The notes below the pieces were generated by a model. The model had not been told where the DNA came from. It saw nothing but the letters and a program-made list of their open reading frames with translations, and ran no database searches. DNA of 64,000 bases from the NCBI GenBank assembly GCA_964641455.1, contig CAZXLH010000007.1, forward strand, positions 4,525 through 68,524, in the 5' to 3' direction. The stretch is from DTU015 sp964641455. Lineage in GTDB: Bacteria; Bacillota; Sulfobacillia; Fermentithermobacillales; Fermentithermobacillaceae. Within the stretch, counting starts at the first letter, position 1. The number at the start of each line of letters is the position of its first letter. This document shows, piece by piece, positions 9,559 to 18,811 of this stretch. A program made the translations under genes and the position numbers.

Positions 9559-9839
9559 AGGCTTGTTGGTTGATTACGAGTGTGTGTGTCGATGGAACTT
9601 GTTTTACTGTATAAGGATAAATGAAAAAACACTGGAAAAAACGAGGATGAGATAAGAGACAACTTTCTGAGCGTTGCGTAAACCCGTAAACACAGCATAT
9701 ACGAGAGGGATAGTCTCCATTATCGATAACTACCCCTCATCTAGTGGTATCCAGAGAAAAAGTTTCTCAATCTCTCAAAACTCATCAGACTGAGCACCCT
9801 GGCTTCCCTTTTACCTAACCCAACGTCACTACACTTACT

Positions 9840-11381
9840 TTAGCCTGTTTCTCCGTAAGGGTCATCACAGCGCCGTAGCATCAGTTCTGCCCATGGAACA
9901 GCACCACCAGTAAGTGCATCACACTCAATCAACTCGCGAAGCGTAGCCTTAACTTCCTCCAGTATTTCATCAGATACTGCTGCACCGTATACTGTCAACA
10001 TGACTACATTGTTGCTGTTTTCCACATTGTCAGGATCATAGTTGAGACATTCAACAAAAACCGCCGGTTCTTTTAGGAATGCATTGCATAGCACCGATGA
10101 GTACATATCAGTGTATATTCCGTCCAGATTAGAGAGTAATGCAAGCTGAAGCCCTGCAATCTCGTTGTCGCTATATGTTTCCTGAGTTTTGATCCATGTA
10201 AAGAGTTCCTGTATGGTTTCCGCTTCCTTGCCGAATTCTCCGAGTCTCGCGTATGCCATCCAATCAATATATCTTAGCCCCGCAAAAATTGTGTTGCGGT
10301 GCGGGAACGCGTCTTGTTCAGTTAAGGAATGATTAAGCAAAGTATGAAGCGCCACGTAAACTTTGCGTTCTTTTGAAAGAGTCTCCAGATCCGGTTCTTG
10401 TTTTTGACTGTAATCAGGTTTTCCATTCACAAGATGAAATGTATGAATGTTGTCAACGAAGTAGGCAGGGCCTCCGTCATCTGCTAATCTTACTTTAATA
10501 CCGGTGATTTGTCCGTCAAGCACGTAAAAAACTACAAAATTGTAACCATCGTCTTCTTCTGAAAAAGCGTACAGCGAGTTGTACATGCAAAAGTCGTCTT
10601 TGCTGCTATAGATCTCGGGCATAACGAGTAGTTCGTCATCGTATGCAGCAACAAGTTCCATCTCTGTATCGCCGGGCCTAATGTCACGCGCTGTGGCATA
10701 ATTTGGGGAAACAGTTTGCATAGAGGTAATGAACTCTTCGCCGGTTTCGATATTGCGGTTGTAGAAGATGACTATGTCTGCGCATTCCACGGTATGGAAC
10801 TCTACACCGGGCATATCTCCCGAGGTATACGAGGTATCTTTGCCGGTAAGCGATGTATTCCAAGGGAAACTTCCGTCTTGTATGCCGATTTCAAGTTGCT
10901 GTCTGGGATTGGACCCAAGCAGCGTGTATACTTTTTGCTTCCAACTCGAGCTCACGGTTTCTACTCTGTGAGAACTGTCTTTGTACCAACACAGTGCGTA
11001 TTCGCCGGGAAGTTTGCCTCCCATCATTGCGGCTCTTCTATCAGCGGCCCTTCTCTCATGGATGTTGCTCCATATACGTGTTCCAATTATGATCAAAAGC
11101 ATAACAACAGCTATTCTAGATACTATACGAGTGTTTTTCTTGTTTGCTCTTTCGGGCTTTATATATTGTCCTGAGGCTTTTTGATGCTTAGCCCCAACAA
11201 GCTCATCGACAGATATTTCAAACAACTCGGCCAAAAGTATCAGATTTTGAGTATCCGGGTTTGACAACCCGGTTTCCCATTTTGAAACTGCCTGACGGCT
11301 CACATCCAATTTCTCAGCAAGCGCTTCCTGTGAAAGCCCGTGTCGTTTTCTCACTTGCTGTATGCGTTCTCCAAGGGTCAT
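9840..11381 (-). CDS. XRE-family HTH regulator with a membrane segment and large C-terminal domain
   Basis: A protein of about 513 residues. Residues 1-65 form a typical XRE/Cro helix-turn-helix (GLSQEALAEKLDVSRQAVSKWE). One hydrophobic membrane segment (IAVVMLLIIIGTRIWS) follows near residue 90, then about 400 residues predicted outside the cytoplasm with no family recognised. The architecture fits a one-component membrane-bound sensor-regulator. ATG at 11381 is preferred because AGGTG lies seven bases upstream; in-frame starts also exist at 11387 and 11390. It converges with the CRISPR operon. The C-terminal domain is of unknown function and Tyr- and Asp-rich. Confidence 0.8.
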   Translation of the reverse strand: MTLGERIQQVRKRHGLSQEALAEKLDVSRQAVSKWETGLSNPDTQNLILLAELFEISVDELVGAKHQKASGQYIKPERANKKNTRIVSRIAVVMLLIIIGTRIWSNIHERRAADRRAAMMGGKLPGEYALCWYKDSSHRVETVSSSWKQKVYTLLGSNPRQQLEIGIQDGSFPWNTSLTGKDTSYTSGDMPGVEFHTVECADIVIFYNRNIETGEEFITSMQTVSPNYATARDIRPGDTEMELVAAYDDELLVMPEIYSSKDDFCMYNSLYAFSEEDDGYNFVVFYVLDGQITGIKVRLADDGGPAYFVDNIHTFHLVNGKPDYSQKQEPDLETLSKERKVYVALHTLLNHSLTEQDAFPHRNTIFAGLRYIDWMAYARLGEFGKEAETIQELFTWIKTQETYSDNEIAGLQLALLSNLDGIYTDMYSSVLCNAFLKEPAVFVECLNYDPDNVENSNNVVMLTVYGAAVSDEILEEVKATLRELIECDALTGGAVPWAELMLRRCDDPYGETG

Positions 11382-11700
11382 ATTCATCACCTCAAGGTAA
11401 CTTTAACCGTTACTGTTTGTATATTCTACCAACCGGGTGTCAACTATTGGTTGCAGATGTTATTCATTAACAATTAACAACCAAGGTGCAATTGATTATA
11501 TGCCCTATGAATACATCGTATCAAAGGCCAACCTGCAAAAGTTGCATCAATTGTTACACCGATAGCATTTGCTAATAGCTATTCATAGATTCTATGAATC
11601 TACATGAAGATTTCCAGAGAAATCAGATTGTAACCGGTATTTTGCCAATAGCCGCATGCAAACATTATCCGGCTTACTCCGCTGATATAATCTTGCACTT
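11382..11700 (-). promoter_or_regulatory. Upstream region of the XRE gene with an inverted repeat
   Basis: On the minus strand an inverted repeat with CAACC and GGTTG arms (plus coordinates 11429-11453) contains TTGACA (complement of 11438-11443). A TATACA lies 14 bases further on, shorter than the normal 17, so the promoter call is weak. The repeat could be an autoregulatory operator. The rest of the stretch, up to the small gene at 11701, holds nothing I recognise. Confidence 0.3.
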
Positions 11701-11883
11701 TCACGGAATGAGCCGAAATGGCAGAGAAATGAGATTGTGTAGCAGCTGAAATATGCCGCCCACAGCGAATCCCAAGAGCTTAAAAGGTATCGCTATGAGC
11801 CAGACCAAGGGATAAACAGCCGCAAACAAGAGAGCCACCGGCCAGCTCAACACAAAAAGTATAGCCCATAAAAGACAGCACAT
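11701..11883 (-). CDS. Small hydrophobic membrane protein, 60 residues
   Basis: A 60-residue protein made almost entirely of hydrophobic residues, likely two membrane-spanning helices broken by prolines (SWPVALLFAAVYPLVWLIAI). The ribosome binding site AAGGACAGGTGA lies about six bases before the ATG, which supports a real gene. It is not recognised as a named family. It stands alone between the XRE regulator and the amidohydrolase, all on the minus strand but separated by several hundred bases. Confidence 0.6.
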   Translation of the reverse strand: MCCLLWAILFVLSWPVALLFAAVYPLVWLIAIPFKLLGFAVGGIFQLLHNLISLPFRLIP

Positions 11884-12089
11884 TTGGCTTCACCTGTCCT
11901 TTCTAAGACAAGTACGAGATCTACCGGCCTCTGATTATTTTTAAACAGAGCACCATAGATTCAATACGTAGTTTCGTCCGGCGGGTTTCAATTCTATATG
12001 AAAATTTGATTTTGCGTTCTCAGCTGCATTCGGGGCTAAATAAAACCTTGAAAAACACCCGGAGGCCCTGGTGCAAACGAGCAAAATCA

Positions 12090-13811
12090 TCAAGATTGGA
12101 CTTTCTTGAACTCCTCCGGTACCGTTGGGGCATCTTCTGTAAGATGCACGAACTTTCCATTCAACACTGTAGCCACTACCTTAGCATTTATCAGTTCATC
12201 ATGGACGCCGTCAAGCACATCCCGGTCCAAAATGGCTATGTCTGCATACCGTCCTGGAGTAAGGGCTCCGCACTCTGTATTTCGGTATGCCAGATACGCT
12301 CCGCCTTGAGTGAAGCATTCAATTGCTTCCCGTGGCGTAAGTGCCTCTTCTTGGCCAAAGTCCAGCCCTCCCATAGTTTTTCTGGCAACTGCACCGTAAA
12401 CCGCTACAAAGGGATTAATGGGCCCAGACCATACGTCTGTGTTAATGGCAACCCGAATCCCACGGGATAAATATGTTTTTGCCGGCTTGAATTGGAGCAG
12501 GCGTTTTTCATCCAAAGCATCAGGGTATATATCCCCTTCAACATAGATAAATCCAGGTTGAAGCGATATGGCTATGTCATACTCGGACATGGCCCTTAAC
12601 GCGTATTCGGTAGGGAAGTATCCGTGAATTATGTGATGCCTTTGGTGAGGGAGAGGTTGCTTTTTTGATATTGCCTGAACCATATGGGATACAGCAATAT
12701 CCTGAGCCAGATCTCCACAGCAGTGAATTCCGGCTCCCCATCCGGCCCTATGGGCATTATAGATGTAAGTACCCAGTTTATTTAAATCGACTCTTGCAGG
12801 CAACGTAGAACGGGACCAGTTTTTGTAAGGTTCGTGCATCATGGCAGTTTGGGCTCCAAGCCCGCCGTCTATTGCCATTTTTAAGTTGCCGATTCTAAAC
12901 CATGCATCTCCCAGGCCAGGCTGCAAACCTGCCTCAAGCATAGGGTTTATTACATAATCGCCTGAAATTACAGATTTTCCGTGCCACGTGGGCATTGCAG
13001 TCACCCTAATGGGCAGCGCCTTCTTTGCCCGTAAGCCGGCGTATGCCCTCATTACTTCTCCTGAAACTCCTGGATCCAGTACCGACGTAATGCCGTATTT
13101 CAGTAGTTCCCTTAGCGCTAAAGTTATCTGCCTTTCAAGTTCATCTTGCATAATATCTGCTTGCCTTGAGGCCATCACATTGCTTATCAATCCCTGGGCG
13201 GCTTCTCTTACTATTCCTGTAGGATTGCCTGAGGCGTCCAAATCGACTCTGCCTGCTTTGGGAATGAATCCTTTGCCAATTCCGGATGCTTCAAGCGCCT
13301 TTGTGTTTGCGACTGACATGCCGAACAAGCGTGAAAGCCAAACGGGATTGTCCGGTGCGGCTTCGTCTAAGTCATGGCGGGTAGGCAGCCTCCGCTCGGC
13401 AAACTGGCTTTCTATCCATCCTCCTCCTGTTATCCATCGGCCTGGCTCTGCCTCGGCTGCTTTTTGTGACACTGCCTGCTTGAGTTCTTCGATGCTTGTT
13501 AGCCCGAAGCAGTTGACACCTTCTATTAGGGTAGCGGCTGAAAGGATGTGGTTATGGGAGTCGACGAATCCTGGAATTGCTGTTCTGCCTTGAAGATTCA
13601 CTACCGGAATATATGAAGGGCGATTGCCGGTTGGCTGGCCGCCGATCATTTTCATTATGTGGGCTGTACTTCCTACCTCAGCGATTTTGTTTCCTTCTAT
13701 CAATAGCGCTTCTACTTCTGTTGAACTACCGGACTTAAGCCCTCGCCCAGGGCCAAGGTTGCCGGTTGCGGTGAAAATCTTTCCGTTAACCAGTGCAATC
13801 TTCTCTGTCAT
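12090..13811 (-). CDS. Amidohydrolase, YtcJ-like (amidohydrolase 3 family)
   Basis: A 573-residue metal-dependent hydrolase of the YtcJ/AepA type. The HxH metal motif is in VDSHNHILSA near residues 84-93. Later metal ligands are probably the His in GIHCCGD, the HH pair in HHIIHG and the Asp in INTDVWSG. A C-terminal beta-sandwich block (GRYADIAILDRDVL) is typical of the superfamily. GGGAGGTAATTCATC before the ATG fixes the start. The substrate is unknown; relatives act on amide or carbamate bonds of small molecules. It is monocistronic and probably cytoplasmic, since no signal peptide is seen. Confidence 0.87.
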   Translation of the reverse strand: MTEKIALVNGKIFTATGNLGPGRGLKSGSSTEVEALLIEGNKIAEVGSTAHIMKMIGGQPTGNRPSYIPVVNLQGRTAIPGFVDSHNHILSAATLIEGVNCFGLTSIEELKQAVSQKAAEAEPGRWITGGGWIESQFAERRLPTRHDLDEAAPDNPVWLSRLFGMSVANTKALEASGIGKGFIPKAGRVDLDASGNPTGIVREAAQGLISNVMASRQADIMQDELERQITLALRELLKYGITSVLDPGVSGEVMRAYAGLRAKKALPIRVTAMPTWHGKSVISGDYVINPMLEAGLQPGLGDAWFRIGNLKMAIDGGLGAQTAMMHEPYKNWSRSTLPARVDLNKLGTYIYNAHRAGWGAGIHCCGDLAQDIAVSHMVQAISKKQPLPHQRHHIIHGYFPTEYALRAMSEYDIAISLQPGFIYVEGDIYPDALDEKRLLQFKPAKTYLSRGIRVAINTDVWSGPINPFVAVYGAVARKTMGGLDFGQEEALTPREAIECFTQGGAYLAYRNTECGALTPGRYADIAILDRDVLDGVHDELINAKVVATVLNGKFVHLTEDAPTVPEEFKKVQS

Positions 13812-14765
13812 GATGAATTACCTCCCTTGGGTTATCAATTACTGGTTGTGTTTCAATCTGTTAAATGCTGATTCAAAGTGCCTAAGAGGCCTAAGAGCAA
13901 CTTTTGAACTTTGTTTGATTTGGATCTGGTTCATGTTAGGGCTGCATCTAGGCTGTATCTTGTATGAGTAAGTGGTGCTAAACAGTGTTTTATGTAGGTT
14001 TGCCAACAGATCCTCACAGTGTCAAGCTTTATGTTCCGCGAATCGGGCCGCTGATTAGCCGGGTAAGGCTAAAGTTCATGGCGTCTTTGGGTAAATTCTC
14101 CAGTATCGGTTAGGATTCCTGTTCAGCAATTCGTGGACAATGTTTCTGGTCGCGGGAAAGAAGATTCGCGTCAAGCATACAAGAACCAGGCGCATCATGT
14201 AATCCCAATACCTGTACGCCTGGGCGTGCCCAAGTTTCGGTGAGCCAGTCACCTACCGAGAAACTCTCAAATCCGCCAGATTGGCTCTGCAGGTGAGCCA
14301 GTGCAGTACTGAAAAGCCCTTAAATCTGTCGGAGTGGCTCCGTAGGCGAGCCAGTCCAGCACTTGCAATGTTTTGCTGAAAAGGTTCATGGGCTTTGCCG
14401 TGGGCTTGGGGCCTCCTTATAGAGTGCCGAATTCGGCAGGTAGGGGTTAACATTCAACGTCATTAGGAAATACCGGGCGTATGCCAAAAGCCTCTACGAC
14501 ATTTCGCCAGTGCTCAAGCAACACTCATTGTTAGCAGGAAATGCCTGGTGTATGGAGTATATAACTGTATAGTGGCACTTGTCAGACAGCAAGTAAAAAG
14601 GAGATGATTCCCCAATCAAAATTCATTCAGTCCTTGGTTATGCCTGAGTATATATTGGGAACTTCGTATCTAACAAAAGTTATCAGTTATCGTACCGTAA
14701 TTTTCACCGTAATTTTATTGAATGTAATTAGGTCTAATCCCCACTCATAAAGGAGTATGAAATGC
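13812..14765. other. Long intergenic region between divergent genes
   Basis: About 950 bases with no supported gene, between the amidohydrolase (minus) and the WYL regulator (plus). It contains a tandem 53-bp palindromic repeat at about 14229-14370, listed separately. Short open frames in it have no ribosome binding sites or recognisable products. Confidence 0.6.
14229..14370 (+). repeat. 53-bp tandem palindromic repeat, locus 1 (three units)
   Basis: Two complete hairpins TGGCTC-(7 nt)-GAGCCA have their 5' arms at 14282 and 14335, exactly 53 bases apart. The GAGCCA arm of a third, damaged unit lies at 14242, again 53 bases before its counterpart at 14295. The tails share GAAAAGCCC and a final GTCGGA or CGCCAGA. 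Related arrays lie at 17842, 34479 and 44100. Confidence 0.8.
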
Positions 14766-15812
14766 ATGAGTGAAAATAAGGCTCAACAACCTCAAAGCGA
14801 AGGCCGTGGCAAAGCCGAGCAAAAGATTAGTGGAACTAGCCTTGGGACTAATATTACAGGATTCTGGAGGCTGTACGAAATTGATCGGCTCATATCTCAG
14901 GGGTCATACCCTAATTGTGCATACTTGGCAGAACTTTTCGAAGTGCACCGAAGAACTGTAGAACGAGATATTGAGAGGCTGCGAGATTTTTTTGGCGCTC
15001 CTATTAGATATGATCGAAGCAACAAAGGCTATTACTACACAGAGTGCTTTTCACTTCCTGCCGTAAGGTTAAGGGAAGGGGAGGCCATCGCTTTGTTTTT
15101 GGGCCAGAAACTTCTTGTTCAATGCAAAGGTACGCCCTTAGAAGAGTTTGTTGAAAGAGCCATGTTAAAGATTAGAACGCTGTTGCCGCAAGAAGTTGAT
15201 GTGAGCCTGGAACGAGCTTTAGATGCTGTGTCCTTTCATGTAGATCCTTTGCGTGGGGAAGAAGTGGAGATGGCGCAAACATATCAAGTGCTGGCTGAGG
15301 CCATGGAAGGACGTAGAATCGTTGATATGAAGTATTACAGCGCCGGGCGAAACGTAACCACGCGGAGGAAAATAGAACCTTACCATTTACGATTGGTTGA
15401 TGGGGCATGGTATTGCATCGGCTTTTGTCAAGAAAGGCAGGAAGTGCGTACTTTTGCCATGGATAGGATACTATCGCTTGCTATTACAGATGAGGAATTC
15501 GAGATTCCCGAGACATTTTCGATTGAAGAATACCTGGGTGATAGCTGGGTAATAGAGCGAGGCACCCCCAGGCGAATTTCTATCGAGTTTGACAGCAGCC
15601 AAGTTCCATACCTGCGTGAAAAACAGTGGCATCACAGTCAAGAAATAAATACGCTTTCTGATGGTGGCTTTAGGATGACTGTGACTACCGGAAGCCTTGG
15701 TGAGATCATGCGCTGGGTCTTGAGTTTTGGCAGCCACGCCAAAGTTATTGAACCTGAGGATTTGAGGCAACAGATTGCAGAGGAATTGGATAGGGCGAGG
15801 CGGAACTATTAG
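14766..15812 (+). CDS. WYL-domain transcriptional regulator
   Basis: A 348-residue protein with an N-terminal winged helix of the DeoR/HTH_11 type (LAELFEVHRRTVERDIERLR, about residues 54-73) and a WYL domain (DGAWYCIGFCQERQEVRTFA, about 213-232). WYL regulators bind ligands or nucleic acids and control DNA-repair, phage-defence or metabolic genes. ATG 14766 is chosen because AGGAG at 14751-14755 lies 10 bases upstream; ATG 14757 is too close to it. The gene is monocistronic with its target unknown. WYL proteins are often linked to CRISPR loci, but this one is 5 kb away and no regulatory link is visible. Confidence 0.87.
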   Translation: MSENKAQQPQSEGRGKAEQKISGTSLGTNITGFWRLYEIDRLISQGSYPNCAYLAELFEVHRRTVERDIERLRDFFGAPIRYDRSNKGYYYTECFSLPAVRLREGEAIALFLGQKLLVQCKGTPLEEFVERAMLKIRTLLPQEVDVSLERALDAVSFHVDPLRGEEVEMAQTYQVLAEAMEGRRIVDMKYYSAGRNVTTRRKIEPYHLRLVDGAWYCIGFCQERQEVRTFAMDRILSLAITDEEFEIPETFSIEEYLGDSWVIERGTPRRISIEFDSSQVPYLREKQWHHSQEINTLSDGGFRMTVTTGSLGEIMRWVLSFGSHAKVIEPEDLRQQIAEELDRARRNY

Positions 15813-15880
15813 TAAAGTCGTATGGGATTCGTATGGGATATTGAAACATTTAGATGAGATTGATTTTCTTGTTTTGGAAC

Positions 15881-15911
15881 CCGGGGAGTCACTTTTGCGG
15901 TAACTCCCCGG
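15881..15911 (+). terminator. Hairpin after the WYL gene
   Basis: CCGGGGAGT (15881-15889) pairs perfectly with ACTCCCCGG (15903-15911), 69 bases after the stop of the WYL gene, followed by only a weak T-rich tail (TATTTGATC). A diverged copy of the segment from GCGGTAACTCCCCGG onward lies about 70 bases downstream, near 15966. Confidence 0.45.
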
Positions 15912-16106
15912 TATTTGATCAATATTACCGGAACGCTGCAAGCACCGGACAGTAATTGTTACTTAGCGGTAATTCCCCGCTGTTCGATTCAATGTTCCGG
16001 GTTCCCGGCACTCTATCGGTGCTCTGTTCTTATTTTGGTGTTCCAGTTGATCTGTTGTTCTAATTGTGGTGTTGTTGTGTCAACGTTTGGAACTGGCCAG
16101 GTTGCT

Positions 16107-17399
16107 TCAGTTTCTTTTCTTCTCTTCTTTATCTTCCTTAGCGCCTTTATCTTCTTTGTGCTGACGGCCGCCTCGTTCCATATACTCCTTTATGTCTCTC
16201 TTAATCTTGTTCGGTATCTCTTTTTCAAAGGGGAATTTTCCGGCGTTGACAATACGGCGGGTGAACTCAAGTACAACGTCACCAAGCATTGCAAGGTGCT
16301 TGCCGTCGATGTGTTCGATGGTATCCCCTGGAGCATGGATAAACGAAGTGCCGCCACCTCCGCGGGCAAATGTTACAGATGGGATTCCCTTGTATCCTAC
16401 AGGTATACAGTCGCCTGAGTAAATCGACTGCCTGACCCGGAGGCCTACTCCGAATTCCTTACCCAGTATGTCCAGGTAATTTACCAGTTTGTCAGAGCCG
16501 ATGACTGAGGCTGAGTTGTTGCCTATGATTCCGCCTGCTACATCAACGTTTACCATGAATATATACTTTTCAAGGTCGTCCTTATGCCGCTCAACATAAT
16601 CCCAGCTTCCCATTAGCCCCATTTCTTCTCCGCCAAACCATACGAATCTTAAGGTTCTCTTGGGTGGGTTCTGGGTGAAGTATCTGGCCATTTCCATGAT
16701 AGTGGCTGAGCCTGCTGCATTGTCATGGGCGCCCTGGTTTCTGAAGACGCTGTCAAAGTGTGCTCCGATAAGGATAATTTCCCCAGGCTCAAGGGTGCCG
16801 GGTATTTCGGCTATAACATTTCTTGATTTAGACCAAAACTCGTCCTGTGACACAAATAACCGAACTTTGGCGGCGCTGCGTTTGATCATCTCCAGCGCAT
16901 GCTCATATTTGATGTAGGCAGTGGGCAGAGTGCCCAAACGGTCACGGGTACAGCGGTTCATTGAAATATAGGGAGTGTCTCGTCCGGCGCCGGCAACAAA
17001 TATCCTACCTACAGCACCTTCCTTCTTTGCTTTTTCGAAACCCTTGAAACCTCCGCCGCCACTGGCAAGAATTATGGTTCCGTCAATATCATGCAAAAAC
17101 TCCGGATCTCCGGTTTCTACGTATTTGATAGGCGCTTCAAGGCCCTCCTTGGGCGTGTTGCCGCTGAGCCCAAGAGCGGATCCTTCGTATTTTGCCTGGT
17201 ATGGCTCTAAAACTTCGACCCAGGCCTTATCATTTGCATAGGCGAACAGGTCAAACTCTTCCACTTTGGGTTCAAGCCCGAAACTTCCCAGCTCGTCACA
17301 AATTATGTTTGCTGCCTTTTCCTCTTCAGGCGAGCCTGCGCAACGTGTAAACGCAATCTTTTCGAGAAACTTCATTGCTCTTTCGCCATCAAAAGACAT
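16107..17399 (-). CDS. M28-family metallopeptidase (aminopeptidase-like)
   Basis: A 430-residue di-zinc peptidase. The family ligands are visible in order: His and Asp in GAHFDSV, Asp in HDNAAGSATIMEMA, the Glu pair in GGEEMGLMGS, Asp in MVNVDVAGG and His in SFIHAPGDT. A PA-like inserted region precedes the catalytic part. No signal peptide is seen, so it is probably cytoplasmic, releasing N-terminal amino acids from peptides. The last 25 residues are a Lys/Glu-rich tail (KEDKGAKEDKEEKKRN), unusual for the family and perhaps disordered. AAAGGAG lies 15 bases before the ATG, rather far. Confidence 0.87.
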   Translation of the reverse strand: MSFDGERAMKFLEKIAFTRCAGSPEEEKAANIICDELGSFGLEPKVEEFDLFAYANDKAWVEVLEPYQAKYEGSALGLSGNTPKEGLEAPIKYVETGDPEFLHDIDGTIILASGGGGFKGFEKAKKEGAVGRIFVAGAGRDTPYISMNRCTRDRLGTLPTAYIKYEHALEMIKRSAAKVRLFVSQDEFWSKSRNVIAEIPGTLEPGEIILIGAHFDSVFRNQGAHDNAAGSATIMEMARYFTQNPPKRTLRFVWFGGEEMGLMGSWDYVERHKDDLEKYIFMVNVDVAGGIIGNNSASVIGSDKLVNYLDILGKEFGVGLRVRQSIYSGDCIPVGYKGIPSVTFARGGGGTSFIHAPGDTIEHIDGKHLAMLGDVVLEFTRRIVNAGKFPFEKEIPNKIKRDIKEYMERGGRQHKEDKGAKEDKEEKKRN

Positions 17400-17741
17400 T
17401 GTGGAAACTCAACTCCTTTGTCACATACATTTATCCTTTGTCATGATACCCATAGTAATTACCAAGATTTAACCGGATATTTCTCTTCTAAGGTCGCCAG
17501 AAACGGGGATACCCTTCCTCTAAATAGACACATCGGTACGCATGTCCATGACGGTTCTTGCAGCCGTTTTCTCAGTTTGGCCCTGGCCGGTAAATTAAAA
17601 TTTAGCCTAACCAAGTAGCACTGCAGTGACTATTGTTTTTTTACTATTTCAGCCGATGCTAGATGTAACCTATCCCAGTCTGTATTTGCAGTGACTATTG
17701 TTTTTTTACTATTTCAGCCGATGCTAGATGTAACCTATCCC
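17400..17741. other. Intergenic region ending at the assembly gap
   Basis: No supported gene. The last 120 bases contain the 55-base direct repeat listed separately, which runs straight into the N run. Confidence 0.6.
17622..17741 (+). repeat. Two identical 55-base repeats abutting the assembly gap
   Basis: The 55 bases at 17622-17676 (starting TGCAGTGACTATTG, ending GTAACCTATCCC) recur exactly at 17687-17741, separated by 10 bases, a period of 65. The second copy ends exactly where the N run begins. The true tandem copy number is therefore unknown. Confidence 0.9.
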
Positions 17742-17841
17742 NNNNNNNNNNNNNNNNNNNNNNNNNNNNNNNNNNNNNNNNNNNNNNNNNNNNNNNNNNN
17801 NNNNNNNNNNNNNNNNNNNNNNNNNNNNNNNNNNNNNNNNN
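17742..17841. other. Assembly gap (100 N)
   Basis: Exactly 100 N, the customary placeholder for a scaffold gap of unknown length. Repeats lie on both sides: the 55-base direct repeat on the left and a member of the 53-bp palindromic family on the right. Confidence 0.98.
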
Positions 17842-17905
17842 ACTCTGGCGGGTTTGAGGGCCTTTCGGTGCTTGACTGGCTCGCCTACAGAGCCACGCCA
17901 CAGCG
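17842..17905 (-). repeat. 53-bp palindromic repeat, locus 2 (truncated by the gap)
   Basis: Contains the hairpin TGGCTC (17877-17882), 7 nt, GAGCCA (17890-17895). On the minus strand the tail reads CACCGAAAGGCCC and then AAACCCGCCAGA, matching the tails at locus 1, so this copy is inverted. Further units probably lie in the gap. Confidence 0.75.
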
Positions 17906-17940
17906 TTAAGATATGAATTATCTACCGGTTAGATGATTGC

Positions 17941-17994
17941 ATTGACGTAACAGCGGTTACATGCTACTGTAGGCTAGATAGTAACGGCTGTTAC
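17941..17994 (+). promoter_or_regulatory. Promoter with two near-palindromic operators before the chrB-like gene
   Basis: TTGACG (17942-17947) is followed after 17 bases by TACTGT (17965-17970), a plausible sigma-A promoter. A near-palindrome, GTAACAGCGGTTAC at 17947-17960, sits in the promoter spacer. A second, GTAACGGCTGTTAC, lies at 17981-17994, 34 bases further on (start to start). Both have the pattern GTAAC-N4-GTTAC. The positions suit repression of the chrB-like and MFS genes. Whether the ChrB-like protein itself binds them is inference. Confidence 0.6.
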
Positions 17995-18119
17995 ATCGGA
18001 GCTAAATTCTATCTGGTGATGGCATAGTCTAAACGGGCTTGGTGAACCGGTAGGTCCGATTTGAAGGTAGGAAAGTTTTGACTCCAAATCTATCCTACGG
18101 AGGTGACCCGACTACTATT

Positions 18120-18647
18120 ATGGAATGGATAATTCTTGCCTACAAGATACCGCCGGAACCATCGAGATACCGGGTGGCAATATGGAGAAGCCTCAAGCAA
18201 ATGGGTTCTGTATATATTCAGAATTCGGTATGCATTCTTCCGGATCTTCCTCGGCATAGAGAGGAATTCAGAAACCTCGGGCAAAGAACTAGTCAATATG
18301 GTGGAGAATTTATGCTGTTTGCGGCTCAAGGCGCTGATGAAGAGGAAGATCAAAAAGTGGTATCCAGGTTTAATGAAGAACGGGACCTTGAGTATAAAGA
18401 GGTAATTGAGGGGCTCGAGAATTTCCTAGGTGAGATAGAGATGGAAACCAAGGCTCAGAACTTCATTTTCGCGGAACTCGAGGAAAACGAGGGAAATCTG
18501 GAAAGGCTTACTACCTGGATGGATAAGGTGAAGAAGCGGGACTTTTTCAGGAGCTCTTTAGGAGTAGAGGCAGGGCAAAAGCTGGCAAAGTGCAGGGATA
18601 TCTTTGAACGGTTCGCAGCCACGGTATATGAGTTTCATGTTGAATAG
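18120..18647 (+). CDS. ChrB N-terminal-domain protein
   Basis: About 175 residues from ATG 18120. The opening block, WIILAYKIPPEPSRYRVAIW, and the following VYIQNSVCILP are the hallmark of the ChrB N-terminal domain, associated with chromate resistance and regulation. No C-terminal ChrB domain is present, so this is a short form. GGAGG at 18099-18103 is 16 bases before this ATG, longer than usual; a TTG at 18078 would add 14 residues but lacks a ribosome binding site. The gene lies downstream of two operator-like palindromes and upstream of an MFS transporter. Chromate as inducer is only a family-based guess. Confidence 0.8.
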   Translation: MEWIILAYKIPPEPSRYRVAIWRSLKQMGSVYIQNSVCILPDLPRHREEFRNLGQRTSQYGGEFMLFAAQGADEEEDQKVVSRFNEERDLEYKEVIEGLENFLGEIEMETKAQNFIFAELEENEGNLERLTTWMDKVKKRDFFRSSLGVEAGQKLAKCRDIFERFAATVYEFHVE

Positions 18648-18811
18648 GTGCTTAACCCCTGGGTACCCCACAAGCCTAAGTGCCCAGAGTCTCGAAAATC
18701 CTAGGTAGGTGTTTGTCCCCCCAAAAAAAATTGCTCTGGCGGCGGCATGAGAACCTTTATGTTGCCGCAGCATTCAGCTACCGCGCTATGCAACTGTGAT
18801 TCCAGCCGGAC

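Noticed and set aside
9559..9839. Further cas genes (cas6, cas1, cas2) after the I-D helicase
   Set aside because: The interval has no open frame of suitable size and the next gene is an XRE regulator on the opposite strand.
12006..13971. Plus-strand open frames across the amidohydrolase
   Set aside because: They are antisense shadows of a gene with complete metal-binding motifs and a strong ribosome binding site.
17622..17741. 55-base repeats as a CRISPR array
   Set aside because: The unit is too long and the 10-base separation too short for repeat and spacer, and no cas genes are near.
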